NCBI RefSeq assembly: GCF_014203895.1
Contig: NZ_JACHJY010000007.1
Coordinates: 372,001 to 436,000 of the forward strand
Origin: Streptomyces nymphaeiformis
GTDB lineage: Bacteria; Actinomycetota; Actinomycetes; Streptomycetales; Streptomycetaceae
Direction: 5' to 3'
Length of the DNA: 64,000 bases
The translations under genes and the position numbers were made by a program. The notes below the pieces were generated by a model, which made no database searches, was not told the origin of the DNA, and worked only from the letters and a program-made list of their open reading frames with translations. Positions 16,507 to 24,422 of the stretch are shown piece by piece (the first letter of the stretch is position 1; each line of letters opens with the position of its first letter).

Positions 16507-17300
16507 CGGCGCGGACCTCCCGCCGCGACGGCCGCCACCGGGCGGGCGGGCGTGGCGTGGGAGAAGAGGTCGCGGTTGCGCCACGTCGGCCGGGCCTGGT
16601 TGCTGACCCATCCCTTCGGCGCGGGCGTGACCTGGGGATGCCCCCAGACCGGATGCTGGCCGGCCTTGCTGAGGGGCTGACCGGCGGACCACGCTGACAG
16701 GGCTCCGAGAACGGGCCCCAGGCCATCGCCCGCAGCGGACAGCCGGTAGGGCCGGCCGATCCCGTCGGTGTCGACCAGGCCGTCGGCCACCAGCTGCCGC
16801 AGCGGCGGGTAGACGTTGGTCCAGTCGCTGCTCGGCATGACGATCCTGGCCAGGGTTCGGCCGCTCGACTCTCCGCGCTGCTTGAGCACCCACAGCAGGG
16901 CGGCGGCGTGACGCCGGGTGAACAGGATGAGGCTGTCCTCAACCTGCTCGATCGCGGGCAGTGGACGGTCCGGCTTCTCCAGGTGCTCCTCGGCCCAGGC
17001 GACGATCACCGGCAGCACCGGCAGCAGGGCGGCACCACGGTCGGTGTGGCCGTAGGTGACGTGCCGCGCGGTGTGTTCGGTTCGCTCGACGAGCCCTGCG
17101 TCGCACAGCGACTTGAGCTTGGGGTGGAGCTGGCCGTTCTGCAGCCAGGGCACCCGGGCCGCCAGCTCGCTGTAGCGCAGCGGCGGACCGGAGAGCGCCA
17201 GCATGATCCTGACGTTCCAGCGCGGAGTGATCATGGCGAGGGCCTCGGTGACCCGGGCGATGTCGGCGTCGGTGTCGGGAGGCAGAGCGGTGATGGCCAA
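16503..17300 (-). CDS. HxlR-type winged-helix transcriptional regulator (265 aa)
   Basis: The N-terminal 110 residues match HxlR: ALAMITPRWNVRIMLALSG, then RYSELAARVPWLQNGQLHPKL (shown in parts), LKSLCDAGLVER and TDRGAALLPVL. A second, more degenerate winged-helix unit follows (RRHAAALLWVLKQRGES, PLRQLVADGLVDTDG, YRLSAAGDGL), so the protein looks like a tandem HxlR. A C-terminal tail rich in Ala/Pro/Arg follows. It is coupled by overlap to the next regulator. The target genes are probably in this train. Confidence 0.8.
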   Translation of the reverse strand: MAITALPPDTDADIARVTEALAMITPRWNVRIMLALSGPPLRYSELAARVPWLQNGQLHPKLKSLCDAGLVERTEHTARHVTYGHTDRGAALLPVLPVIVAWAEEHLEKPDRPLPAIEQVEDSLILFTRRHAAALLWVLKQRGESSGRTLARIVMPSSDWTNVYPPLRQLVADGLVDTDGIGRPYRLSAAGDGLGPVLGALSAWSAGQPLSKAGQHPVWGHPQVTPAPKGWVSNQARPTWRNRDLFSHATPARPVAAVAAGGPRR

Positions 17301-17341
17301 GGGAGGAACTCCTGGGAAGTGAAGAGGGATTGGCCTGCGGG

Positions 17342-17755
17342 TCAGCGGCTTCGCGTCGCGCTTGGGGCCGGACGGGGCGGAGCCGGTACGGGCGACGCGG
17401 AGGCCGGCGGTGAGGGTGCCGGGGCCGAGGTACGGGTCAGGCTCTGCAGAACGGCGAAGGCCGACTTGGTCTGTGCGTCGCGGGCGGCGACGGCTTCGGC
17501 GAGCCGGCGGGACCCGTCGAGGAGGTGGGAGACCTCGTGCCGGTCGATCTGCCGTTGCGGGTTCAGGAGCCGGGCGAGCTGATCGCGGTGGAAGGCGATG
17601 CTGCGCTCGGCGAGGGCGAGGTCGGTGTGCATGCCGAGCAGGGCGGCGAGCATCCCAGGCGGCTGGTCTCGGGCGTGGGCTTCGAGGTCGGCGAGCGGCG
17701 CGCCGTACAGGTCCTCGATCCGTCCGGCTATCTCGGTGGACGTGGGGTGGGGCAA
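17342..17755 (-). CDS. ARD-motif helical paralogue 1 (137 aa)
   Basis: One of four leftward paralogues (with 17766, 18209 and 20058). It shares their short opening 'I..lyG.pl..L' (RIEDLYGAPLADLEAH), a helical hairpin with MHTDLALAERSIAFHRDQL and the motif EAVAARDAQTKSAF, then a Pro/Ala-rich tail. No known family. TTG at 17755 lies 10 bp after the upstream stop; an in-frame ATG at 17797 would overlap the upstream gene. Role unknown; the helical-hairpin shape suggests protein-protein contacts. Confidence 0.65.
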   Translation of the reverse strand: MPHPTSTEIAGRIEDLYGAPLADLEAHARDQPPGMLAALLGMHTDLALAERSIAFHRDQLARLLNPQRQIDRHEVSHLLDGSRRLAEAVAARDAQTKSAFAVLQSLTRTSAPAPSPPASASPVPAPPRPAPSATRSR

Positions 17756-17765
17756 GCGGGGGCTT

Positions 17766-18212
17766 TCACGGTCGGCGGGGCCGGGCCGCCCCGGCATGCG
17801 GAGGTGCCGGGGCGGAGGACGGGGCCAGGGTGGTGGTGGCCCTGAGCCGGGTCATGCGGACGGGCCGGGGCCGCTGGGCGGGCGAGGGCATGGTGCGCAG
17901 CAGCTCGCCGAGCGCGGTGCAGTAGCCGTCGCGGGCTTCGAGCGCCGCCTCCAGCCACTGTGCGTCGAAGCGGAGCTGGTCCGCCGACAGCTCGCCCATG
18001 TCGCGGTCCGGTCGCATGTCCGCGTGGACGCGGTCACGGACGCGGGCGACCTGTTCCTCGGTCAGGGCGAGGAAGGAGCGCAACTCCATGGCCCGGGCGA
18101 GCGCGGGAGAAGCATCGGGGCCGGCAGCCGCCTCATACAGCTCGGGGACCGGGGCGCCGAAGACCTCTTGCAGCTCGCCGTCCATGGTGCTGGTCTTGAA
18201 TCGCACGCTCAC
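17766..18212 (-). CDS. ARD-motif helical paralogue 2 (148 aa)
   Basis: GTG at 18212 overlaps the stop of the preceding gene (GTGA). It contains ELQEVFGAPVPELYEAA, then MELRSFLALTEEQVARV, then WLEAALEARDGYCTALGELL and a basic Pro/Ala-rich tail. The order and spacing match the other three ARD-motif paralogues. The larger frame up to 18539 is out-of-frame sequence from the neighbouring gene. Function unknown. Confidence 0.7.
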   Translation of the reverse strand: MSVRFKTSTMDGELQEVFGAPVPELYEAAAGPDASPALARAMELRSFLALTEEQVARVRDRVHADMRPDRDMGELSADQLRFDAQWLEAALEARDGYCTALGELLRTMPSPAQRPRPVRMTRLRATTTLAPSSAPAPPHAGAARPRRP

Positions 18213-18688
18213 CGGGCGGCCCTTCCCGCTCGGGCCACCGCCGGCACGGGTACTCCCGCAGGCCGGCGTGCCGGGCTGGTCGGCACCGCCGGCCCTGTTC
18301 GGGAACGGAGGCGGGCCAGGCGTTCGGTGGCGAGACCTTTCTTCCCTGGAGCGTCCGGGTCGAGGAGCCACCGCACGACCAGGGCCCGGCCGTCGCGGGC
18401 GGTGACGGCCGCGTTCACGCGGTGGGCGAGGTCCATCGTCGGGTCGTCGACTTCGCTGGGCTGGGTCTCCAGCGCGGCGAGCAGGTCGTCCTCCGCGCGG
18501 TCGAGCACCGCCTGGGCGTCGAGAAGCAGACCGTGCCACTTGACGACGTCGGTGACGTCAGGGTTCGCGGCCGGATCGTCGGTGACCACGGCCTTCAAGT
18601 GGTCCATGCCCATTCCGAAGTGGGCTTCGATCCGTGCGGTGAGCACGCCCACGACGTCTTCACCGACGTCGGGTATGTCGTCAGACAA
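18209..18688 (-). CDS. ARD-motif helical paralogue 3 (159 aa)
   Basis: It contains TARIEAHFGMGMDHLKAVV, WHGLLLDAQAVLDRAEDDLL and RVNAAVTARDGRALVVRWLL, followed by a basic tail. This is the same architecture as 17342, 17766 and 20058. TTG at 18688 follows GGAAAGGAAA. Coupled to paralogue 2 by a 4-bp overlap. The acidic N-terminus (MSDDIPDVGEDVV) is distinctive. Function unknown. Confidence 0.7.
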   Translation of the reverse strand: MSDDIPDVGEDVVGVLTARIEAHFGMGMDHLKAVVTDDPAANPDVTDVVKWHGLLLDAQAVLDRAEDDLLAALETQPSEVDDPTMDLAHRVNAAVTARDGRALVVRWLLDPDAPGKKGLATERLARLRSRTGPAVPTSPARRPAGVPVPAVARAGRAAR

Positions 18689-18793
18689 GGGGAAGGTTTC
18701 CTTTCCGGAAGGGCGGTACCGGAGGGGAAGGCGGGGAGTTTGCGGGCGTCCCGGAGGCTCAGCCGGTGGGGCGGTAAGGGCGCGGGGCGGCTC

Positions 18794-19141
18794 TCAGTCG
18801 AGGCACATGCGGACGTCTCGATAGACGTACGTGCCGGAGACCCAGCCCTTAACGCCCGTTGTCCTGTCCGTGATGTAGAGCCAGTTACCGCTCTTCTTGT
18901 GCACGGTGAACTTGTGGCTGCGGTAGAGGATGCCGCGAGCGGTGGAGTTCGTGGCGGCCTTCGACCGGATGGTGACGGCCGCGGTGTGCACCTCGTACGG
19001 CAGCGGCGGCAGGTCGTAACAGCTGCTCGCGAGGGCCGTAGGCGCGGCGGCGGGTGCCGCGCTGGCGGTGGTGGCGGACAGCACCGGCAGGGTGATGGCG
19101 CCGAGCATCGCCGCGGTGATGGCAATTCGGGTGGAGCGCAT
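18794..19141 (-). CDS. secreted SH3-like domain protein (115 aa)
   Basis: A signal peptide (MRSTRIAITAAMLGAITLPV ... ASAAP) is followed by a bacterial SH3-like domain: VTIRSKAATNSTARGILY, then GNWLYITDRTTGVKGWVSG. Such modules bind peptidoglycan or accompany wall hydrolases, so an extracellular, wall-facing role is likely. ATG at 19141 is preceded by GGAGG. It lies just downstream, in the transcript sense, of the 54-bp hairpin repeat at 19219-19272. It may work with the NlpC/P60 hydrolase and the wall-anchored proteins of the same element. Confidence 0.8.
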   Translation of the reverse strand: MRSTRIAITAAMLGAITLPVLSATTASAAPAAAPTALASSCYDLPPLPYEVHTAAVTIRSKAATNSTARGILYRSHKFTVHKKSGNWLYITDRTTGVKGWVSGTYVYRDVRMCLD

Positions 19142-19218
19142 GCGGAAAAGACCTCCGTAAAGGCATAGGGATGGCGTGGGTGGCCGCTGCGGGCGTCGTC
19201 CCGGCGGCTGCAATAAGA

Positions 19219-19272
19219 GTCCGGAGAATCGCCGGTTTGGCTAACCGGCGATCGTCGGCTATGTTTCGCCGC
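19219..19272 (-). repeat. 54-bp hairpin repeat, copy 1 (transcribed leftward)
   Basis: The reverse complement of this segment matches 41954-42007 at 51 of 54 positions. The core is a 10-bp stem ATCGCCGGTT / AACCGGCGAT around the loop AGCCA, preceded by AACATAGCCGACG. It starts 18 bp after the 248-aa gene's stop and ends about 78 bp before the SH3 gene. It could be a terminator, attenuator, regulatory RNA or recombination site. Confidence 0.8.
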
Positions 19273-19290
19273 TTTCGTCGGCGGTGGTGC

Positions 19291-20037
19291 TCAGCGCGAG
19301 CGGCCGGGAGGGTGTGGGGCAGGGGCCTTGGGCAAGCCCGTCGGGCGGGTGGCTGCGGCTGCCGGGCGGACCGGCGGGAGGGGCGCGGCCTTACCGGTGA
19401 GCCGGTCGTCGCACCAACGCAGGGCCTCGTCCTTGGTGTCGAAGCCACCCTCGCGCAGGGTGTGGGTCCACGCGTCGGTGTCGACCTCTTCGACCAGGAC
19501 GCGGAACGGACTGGGGGCCCGCTCGTCCAAGGCGCGCAGCGCCACGACGGTGAGCATGTCGTCCGGGTCGTCGCGGGTGTAGGAGTAGCCCATGGCGTAG
19601 TGGTCGCCGTCGCCGGAGAGACGGCGTTCCAGTGCGCGCGTCGCCTCGTCCGCCGCCGGTGGCCCCAGCTCGGGGTTGAGGCCGATGGCGTCGGGCGGGC
19701 AGCCACGGTGGATGAGCCAGGACTGCGCCATCGCCGGCAGCGGCAGCCGTTCCCCCTCGAAGGTGAACGTCCTTTTGTCCCGGTCCCGTTGCAGGTGCAG
19801 GGCCATCAGCTGCGGCATACCGGGGATTCCCCAGGTGACGGATCCGTCGAACAACACGTAATAGCTGTGCACGCCATCGGCGGAGTGGTGCTCGGCGAGC
19901 GGAGTGAGCATGTCCCGGCCGACGCCGACCTGGCGATCAAAGTCGAGGAGGACCTCTTCGTCGGCGTCGAAGTCGTCCAGGTCGAAATCAACGACGGGGA
20001 TGGACTTCCGGGCGGGCGCCGGATCGGTGGAGGACAA
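19291..20037 (-). CDS. hypothetical protein (248 aa)
   Basis: A mixed alpha/beta protein with acidic N-terminal part (VVDFDLDDFDADEEVLLDFD), a Trp/Phe-containing core (SYYVLFDGSVTWGIPGM, FTFEGERLPLPAMAQSW) and a C-terminal basic/Pro tail. No family recognised. TTG at 20037 follows GAAAGG at 6 nt and lies 20 bp after the upstream stop. An in-frame ATG at 20088 would overlap the upstream gene by 31 bp. The sequence 'TWTxTLREGGFDTKDEALRWCDDRL' near residue 205 (quoted in shortened form) resembles a small DNA/protein-binding hairpin. It sits between the ARD paralogues and the SH3 gene. Confidence 0.65.
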   Translation of the reverse strand: MSSTDPAPARKSIPVVDFDLDDFDADEEVLLDFDRQVGVGRDMLTPLAEHHSADGVHSYYVLFDGSVTWGIPGMPQLMALHLQRDRDKRTFTFEGERLPLPAMAQSWLIHRGCPPDAIGLNPELGPPAADEATRALERRLSGDGDHYAMGYSYTRDDPDDMLTVVALRALDERAPSPFRVLVEEVDTDAWTHTLREGGFDTKDEALRWCDDRLTGKAAPLPPVRPAAAATRPTGLPKAPAPHPPGRSR

Positions 20038-20057
20038 CAAGAGCCTTTCGGTGGGAT

Positions 20058-20759
20058 TCAGCGCCGCCGCCCCAGGGTGGACGGCCATGCCCCAGGCCGG
20101 GCCGGGGGCTTCGGCACCTGCGTGGTGGTAGGCGGCCGGCGGGCGGCGAACAGCGCGGCGCGGCCGGCGTCGGTCAGAGCGACCGGCTGGCCAGCGTGCA
20201 AGGGGTGGCTCGCGTCCCGGACGATCAGGCCGGCGTCCTCCAGCTTCCGCACCTCGGCATAAGGGATGCGGGTGCCGGAGGCGACGGTCACGGACAGCCG
20301 GCCGGTCAGCAGGTGCTCGTAGAGCTTGGCTCCGCCGGCGATGGCGAGCAGTGCCGCCTGGTCTTCGGTCGTGAGCGTTCCTTCCCCGCGGACCGGTGCT
20401 GCTGTGGCGACCTCGATGGGTTCCAGGGCCGCGAGCACCTTGCGGGCGGCGGCGTCACGTGCGTCGGCGGCCTCCTCCATCTGGTCCACGGCACGGTCGA
20501 CGCGCTCGAACCAGGCGGTGTCGACGGGGAACTCGCCGCTGGAGAGGCGGTTGAGGAGCTTGAGGTGGAACGTGACGCTGGTCTGGGCCTTGGCCAGCTC
20601 GCGGTGCTGGTCGACCAGACGGGCGTGCGGTTCGTCGAGGACACCGCGGTCGCGAAAGGCCCATAGCGTGTCGACGTCATGACCGGTGACGGCTTCGATG
20701 CGGTGGTCGAGCGGAGAAACCGCACGCCGAGCTGCCGCCGGCGCGGGCTCAGGGGGCAT
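20058..20759 (-). CDS. ARD-motif helical paralogue 4 with C-terminal winged-helix part (233 aa)
   Basis: The N-terminal half carries the paralogue pattern: RIEAVTGHDVDTLWAFRD, LVDQHRELAKAQTSVTFHL, then QMEEAADARDAAARKVLAAL. The C-terminal half adds a MarR-like winged-helix segment (LLAIAGGAKLYEHLLTG, EVRKLEDAGLIVRDASH, ALTDAGRAALFAARR). Of the four ARD proteins this is the only one with a DNA-binding-like domain. Compare 51852 and 52733 in the rightward train, which also end in 'LTDAGR'-type wings. ATG at 20759. A regulator of the island is a reasonable inference. Confidence 0.7.
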   Translation of the reverse strand: MPPEPAPAAARRAVSPLDHRIEAVTGHDVDTLWAFRDRGVLDEPHARLVDQHRELAKAQTSVTFHLKLLNRLSSGEFPVDTAWFERVDRAVDQMEEAADARDAAARKVLAALEPIEVATAAPVRGEGTLTTEDQAALLAIAGGAKLYEHLLTGRLSVTVASGTRIPYAEVRKLEDAGLIVRDASHPLHAGQPVALTDAGRAALFAARRPPTTTQVPKPPARPGAWPSTLGRRR

Positions 20760-20777
20760 AGGCGACGCTCCACGGGT

Positions 20778-21257
20778 TCAGCGGGTGTGTTGGTGCGCGG
20801 GGTTCTGCGCAGGGCGGGGCAGGCCCGGCATGCCGGAGAGCGGCGGACCGGGACGGGGGACGGGGGCGCGGGTGGTGAGCTGCGGGGAGCGGGAGCGTGC
20901 CGCGTGGATGCGGGCGCTGAGCGGCCGGCGCGTCATCCCCAGGCGGCGGCCGACCTCGTCGTAGACGTCGTTGCCCGCGCGCGGCCGGACCGCGACGACG
21001 TGGATCTCCCGCTGATGTGTGGACTCCGCGGGCGCGGGGCGGAGCCCGTAGACGACGCGCCAGTCCTTGCGTGCGTCCACGAACAGCTTGCGGTAGCCCT
21101 CCAGGTCTCCGGTCAGGCGCAGTCCGAAACGCTCGGCGTTCACAACTTCCTGGAGGTAGGCGAGGGTGAGATCGCGAATATCGCCAGGCGCCTGCAGGAG
21201 GTCGGTTAGAGCACGGGGGTCGAAGCTCAGGCCGAAGGCCGGCTGTCCCGCGCTCAT
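20778..21257 (-). CDS. RelE/ParE-like fold protein (159 aa)
   Basis: The central part matches the RelE-type core: YRKLFVDARKDWRVVYGL, then EIHVVAVRPRAGNDVYDEV and GRRLG, the arrangement 'k.wRvvY...ihvv.vrpR...vY..a..R' of mRNA-interferase folds. The C-terminus adds a Pro/Arg-rich tail. ATG at 21257 overlaps the stop of the DUF4913 gene (ATGA). A classical antitoxin gene is not visible; DUF4913 is the coupled partner. It may be a toxin, or a RelE fold reused for a structural or RNA-binding role. Confidence 0.65.
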   Translation of the reverse strand: MSAGQPAFGLSFDPRALTDLLQAPGDIRDLTLAYLQEVVNAERFGLRLTGDLEGYRKLFVDARKDWRVVYGLRPAPAESTHQREIHVVAVRPRAGNDVYDEVGRRLGMTRRPLSARIHAARSRSPQLTTRAPVPRPGPPLSGMPGLPRPAQNPAHQHTR

Positions 21258-21904
21258 GACGCCGACTCGTCCAGCTCCGCGGAACCGGCCGGCTGCGCTG
21301 CGCTCGCCGTTTCCGTACGGGCGGACGGCGGCGGGCCGGGCAGCAGGCGGTGCGCGGGCCGGTCCGGAGAGGTCATGCAGGCCGACAGCGGGCCGCCGGG
21401 CGCGCGGATCGCCGCGATGGCGTGGGTGAGGAAGTCCCGGTGCCACACGAACATCCCGGCCAGGCCAGCGTCGGGTTCCTTATGCTGCTGGTAGGCGAGC
21501 CACAGGGCATGCAGCCAGGCCACGACGTCGTCGTGCTCCTGCCACTGCAGGCACCAGGGCGCCGCGGTGGTGACCTCCGACCCGTAGACCGGGAGGAGGA
21601 AGTCGTCCACCCAGTCTGACAAGGCGTCCAGTTCGTCCTCGCGCTCCTCCCCTGCGAGTTCCAGAATCGGGCGAGGCTCCGGCGGAGCGGCGGGAGGCCG
21701 CCCGCCGAACCCGGGCATGCCGAACTCAGCGAACGGCGATCGGTCCGGGCCCGGAGCGGAGGAGAGATGGTCGAGCTGCCGGGCCTGCTGCGCCGACTGC
21801 TCCATGAGCCGCCGGACGCTCGCCTCGATTCCCTCCAGCTGCGGATCCGGAATGCGAACCGGCTCCAGCATCCCGCCGTCCGCGGGTTCTGTGGATTCGG
21901 GCAT
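21254..21904 (-). CDS. DUF4913 domain protein (216 aa)
   Basis: The DUF4913 core is at about residues 75-145: LSDWVDDFLLPVYGSEV, then PWCLQWQEHDDVVAWLHALW and AYQQHKEPDAGLAGMFVWHRDF (split for length). The N-terminus is acidic/Pro-rich with a coiled-coil-like stretch. DUF4913 occurs in Streptomyces mobile elements and its function is unknown. ATG at 21904 has GGAGG upstream; TTG at 21922 is an alternative. It starts the coupled set with the RelE-like gene. Confidence 0.8.
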   Translation of the reverse strand: MPESTEPADGGMLEPVRIPDPQLEGIEASVRRLMEQSAQQARQLDHLSSAPGPDRSPFAEFGMPGFGGRPPAAPPEPRPILELAGEEREDELDALSDWVDDFLLPVYGSEVTTAAPWCLQWQEHDDVVAWLHALWLAYQQHKEPDAGLAGMFVWHRDFLTHAIAAIRAPGGPLSACMTSPDRPAHRLLPGPPPSARTETASAAQPAGSAELDESAS

Positions 21905-22039
21905 GAAAAGTACGGCCTCCAATGAGACACGGATGGCGGCACACAGACCGGCCGGCGAGTGACGAGCACGCTCCGGCGTGAAACCGCAAGGGACTGGAAA
22001 AGAGAGCCGATTGCCGCCAAGGGCAGCGCAGTTGAAGCT

Positions 22040-22825
22040 CTAGACGGCGAGAACCACGTCGTCCTGCGTCAGGGTCTCGCGGACCGTCTCGGTAAGCCGG
22101 TCGGCCGCGATCGACGCATAGTGCGCGGTCTTCTCAACCCCGATGAAGTCGCGGCCCTCCAGCAGGGCGGCGACGCCGGTGGAGCCGGATCCGGCACAGA
22201 AGTCGAGCACCGTGCCGCCCAGCGGGGCGATCTTGACCAGTTCGCGCATCACCTCGACGGGCTTCTGGGTGATGTGCTGGCGCTTCGCTCCCGAGGGCTG
22301 CGAGGCGCTGTACATGCCCGGCAGGTAGACAGGGTTCCGGGAGCCGTCGATCGCCCCCTTCGACGCCCAGACGATGAACTCACAGTTCTGCGTAAACCGG
22401 CCCTTCTGCGGCCTGGCCTGCGGCTTGTGCCAGGCAAGCACCCCACGCCACAGCCAGCCGGCCGCCTGAATCGCGTCCGTGGTGACCGGGAGTTGGCGCC
22501 AGTCGGTGAACAGCAGAGCGGTGCCGCCCTCCTTCGTCAGGCGGTGGGATTCGGTCATGATCTGCGTCAGCCAGAATCCGTACGACCGCTGGTCCATGTT
22601 CTCGCCGGTGAAGTCCGGCAGGGCGTGCTGGGCATCGGCGGAGGTGTACTTCGCCTTGGCGGAGCGGGTAGTGCGCTCCTTCGCGGTCCGCCCGCCGCTG
22701 TTGTACGGCGGGTCGGTGATGACGGAGTCGACGCAGTCGTCCGGCAGACCGGCAAGAACGCTGAGGGCATCACCGTGGTGCAGGGAAAAAGGCAAAGAGG
22801 AACCCCAATTCGGGTGTGGAAGCAC
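22040..22825 (-). CDS. site-specific DNA methyltransferase, N6-adenine/N4-cytosine type
   Basis: Motif IV (VITDPPYNSGG) comes before motif I (FCAGSGSTGVAALL), the order of beta-class amino-methyltransferases. The target-recognition region lies between, with KPVEVMRELVKIAPLGG immediately before motif I. It methylates an exocyclic amino group of adenine or cytosine using S-adenosylmethionine; specificity cannot be read. No restriction endonuclease is adjacent, so it may be an orphan or anti-restriction methylase. The open frame reaches 23053, but its first 75 codons run through the long palindrome at 22921-23036. GTG at 22825 or TTG at 22795 is therefore more likely the start. Confidence 0.8.
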   Translation of the reverse strand: MLPHPNWGSSLPFSLHHGDALSVLAGLPDDCVDSVITDPPYNSGGRTAKERTTRSAKAKYTSADAQHALPDFTGENMDQRSYGFWLTQIMTESHRLTKEGGTALLFTDWRQLPVTTDAIQAAGWLWRGVLAWHKPQARPQKGRFTQNCEFIVWASKGAIDGSRNPVYLPGMYSASQPSGAKRQHITQKPVEVMRELVKIAPLGGTVLDFCAGSGSTGVAALLEGRDFIGVEKTAHYASIAADRLTETVRETLTQDDVVLAV

Positions 22826-22920
22826 AGAGGGAACTGCCCGTCGCGCGAAAGGAGTCCTCGCGGGCCGAAGGTGGGCATGCAGAAGCCCAGGGCCGCAGAC
22901 CGAGGAGGGCGAGGGGAGTC

Positions 22921-23036
22921 CAAAAACTGTAGAGGCGAAAACGCCGACGACCAAGAAGTGCATGGCCGAGGTGCCGAATTCCGGCACCTTCCGCGCTACT
23001 TTTTGGTCAGCCGCCAATTCGCGCCTACTGTTTTTG
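22921..23036. promoter_or_regulatory. long imperfect palindrome at the divergence of the two gene trains
   Basis: The left arm runs from CAAAAACTGTAG to AGGTGCCG. The right arm, read as reverse complement, runs from CAAAAACAGTAG to AGGTGCCG. Shared blocks are CAAAAAC.GTAG, GCG.A, GACCAA.AAGT and AGGTGCCG, about 75% identity over 55-56 nt. The perfect centre is AGGTGCCG-AATTC-CGGCACCT at 22969-22989. It is likely an operator or bidirectional promoter. An oriT or replication-related palindrome is also possible. Confidence 0.6.
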
Positions 23037-23250
23037 AACCGCCCGGCGCACACCGCCGCTGGCTCCTCCCCTGCCCTTCCTCACGGAGGTTCCCTCTGCC
23101 CCGGCCCACCTAGCTGACGGCCCGGCCGCATGGAGCGAGCGGCAACTCGCCCGCGCCGGCTCGTACCGATCGCCCACCCCGGCTGCCGCGCCCTTCCGAC
23201 ACGCCTCGCGCGCGCGGCACGCCGGACACCGCACCCCGAAGGACACGTCC

Positions 23251-23313
23251 ATGACGTCTCGCTACCCACCCCTGCCCGAAACCGCTGATCCGCGAGCCAT
23301 CCGAACCGGTTGA
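23251..23313 (+). CDS. possible 20-aa leader peptide
   Basis: ATG at 23251 opens MTSRYPPLPETADPRAIRTG and stops at TGA 23311-23313, which overlaps the TTG start of the NlpC/P60 gene. The overlap would couple translation. Evidence is limited to the open frame and its junction. The upstream sequence has no strong Shine-Dalgarno match. Confidence 0.3.
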   Translation: MTSRYPPLPETADPRAIRTG

Positions 23314-24422
23314 AGGCGCTCGCCGCCGGTATCGGCGCCGTCTTCCTCTCCCCGCTCCTGATCGCCGGCACCGGCATGACGCTGGCCGCCTCCGCCGAAG
23401 CCGTGCAGGCCACCGGCTCCGTCGGCAACTGCCTGACGGACATCGACGCCGGCAAGGTCGCCGACCAGGTCACCAAGATTCTCGACGGGGCGTCCGGCGA
23501 GGATGTCCGCGTCGAGGGCCTGGACCTGCCGACCGAGCAGATCCCCCACGCCCAGACGATCGTGGCCACCGGCATCAGCCTCGACGTCCCGGAGAAGGGG
23601 CAGATCATCGCGCTCGCCACGGCGATGCAGGAGAGCCGGCTGCGCAACCTCAACTACGGCGACAGGGACAGCCTGGGCCTGTTCCAGCAGCGGCCCTCCC
23701 AGGGCTGGGGCACCGCCCAGCAGATCCGTGACCCGGTCTACGCGAGCGAGCGCTTCTACAAGGCTCTTCTCGCCGTGGACGGCTGGCAGCAGATGACCGT
23801 CGCCCAGGCCGCCCAAGCCGTCCAGAAGTCCGGCTTCCCGGACGCGTACGCGCAGTGGGAGCCGTTGGCGACCGCCCTGCAGAAGGCCATCGCCGCCACC
23901 TTCCCCGGTAACTCGGACGGCGCCGGCGACGAGACCGGTGACACCGCCTCCTCGAGCTGTAGCACGCAGGACGGGTCCCAGTACGGGCCGATCCCCGAGG
24001 GTGCCGTCCCGAAGAGCTACTCGATCCCGAAGGACGCCGACCCTCGCGCCCGAACGGCGATCGACTGGGCGATGCACCAGCTCGGCACGATGTACCAGTG
24101 GGGCGGCTCGTGCACGGCCCCGCACGGCCGTGACCCGATGGGCCGCTGCGACTGCAGCTCGCTGATGCAGCAGGCGTACGCCAAGGCCGGCATCCAGCTC
24201 ACTCGCACCACGTACACGCAGGTCAACGAAGGCAAGGCCGTTTCCGTCAAGGCACTCAAGCCTGGCGACCTGATCTTCAGTCGCGGTACCGCGGCCCGTC
24301 CGGAACATGTCGGCATGTACATGGGCGAGGGGCTCGTGATCGAGGCCCCGCGCACCGGCAGGCCCGTCCGGATCACGCCGCTCAAGGACTGGGACGTCCT
24401 CGCCGCCCGCCGCGTCCTCTGA
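23310..24422 (+). CDS. secreted transglycosylase-like + NlpC/P60 peptidoglycan hydrolase of the transfer apparatus (370 aa)
   Basis: An N-terminal signal/membrane segment (about residues 5-28) is followed by a lytic-transglycosylase-like domain with IIALATAMQESRLRNL (Glu near 107) and DSLGLFQQRPSQGWG. A linker leads to an NlpC/P60 domain: catalytic Cys near 282 in CDCSSLMQQAY, His near 333 in EHVGMYM, third residue in VIEAPRTG. Such two-domain hydrolases open the wall for type IV secretion channels in Gram-positive bacteria (VirB1-like). TTG at 23310 is the start. It is the first gene of the rightward train. An upstream promoter probably lies in the palindromic region. Confidence 0.88.
   Translation: MKALAAGIGAVFLSPLLIAGTGMTLAASAEAVQATGSVGNCLTDIDAGKVADQVTKILDGASGEDVRVEGLDLPTEQIPHAQTIVATGISLDVPEKGQIIALATAMQESRLRNLNYGDRDSLGLFQQRPSQGWGTAQQIRDPVYASERFYKALLAVDGWQQMTVAQAAQAVQKSGFPDAYAQWEPLATALQKAIAATFPGNSDGAGDETGDTASSSCSTQDGSQYGPIPEGAVPKSYSIPKDADPRARTAIDWAMHQLGTMYQWGGSCTAPHGRDPMGRCDCSSLMQQAYAKAGIQLTRTTYTQVNEGKAVSVKALKPGDLIFSRGTAARPEHVGMYMGEGLVIEAPRTGRPVRITPLKDWDVLAARRVL

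Noticed and set aside
22826..23053. N-terminal extension of the DNA methyltransferase to 23053
   Set aside because: The segment overlaps the long palindrome and has no methyltransferase motif.
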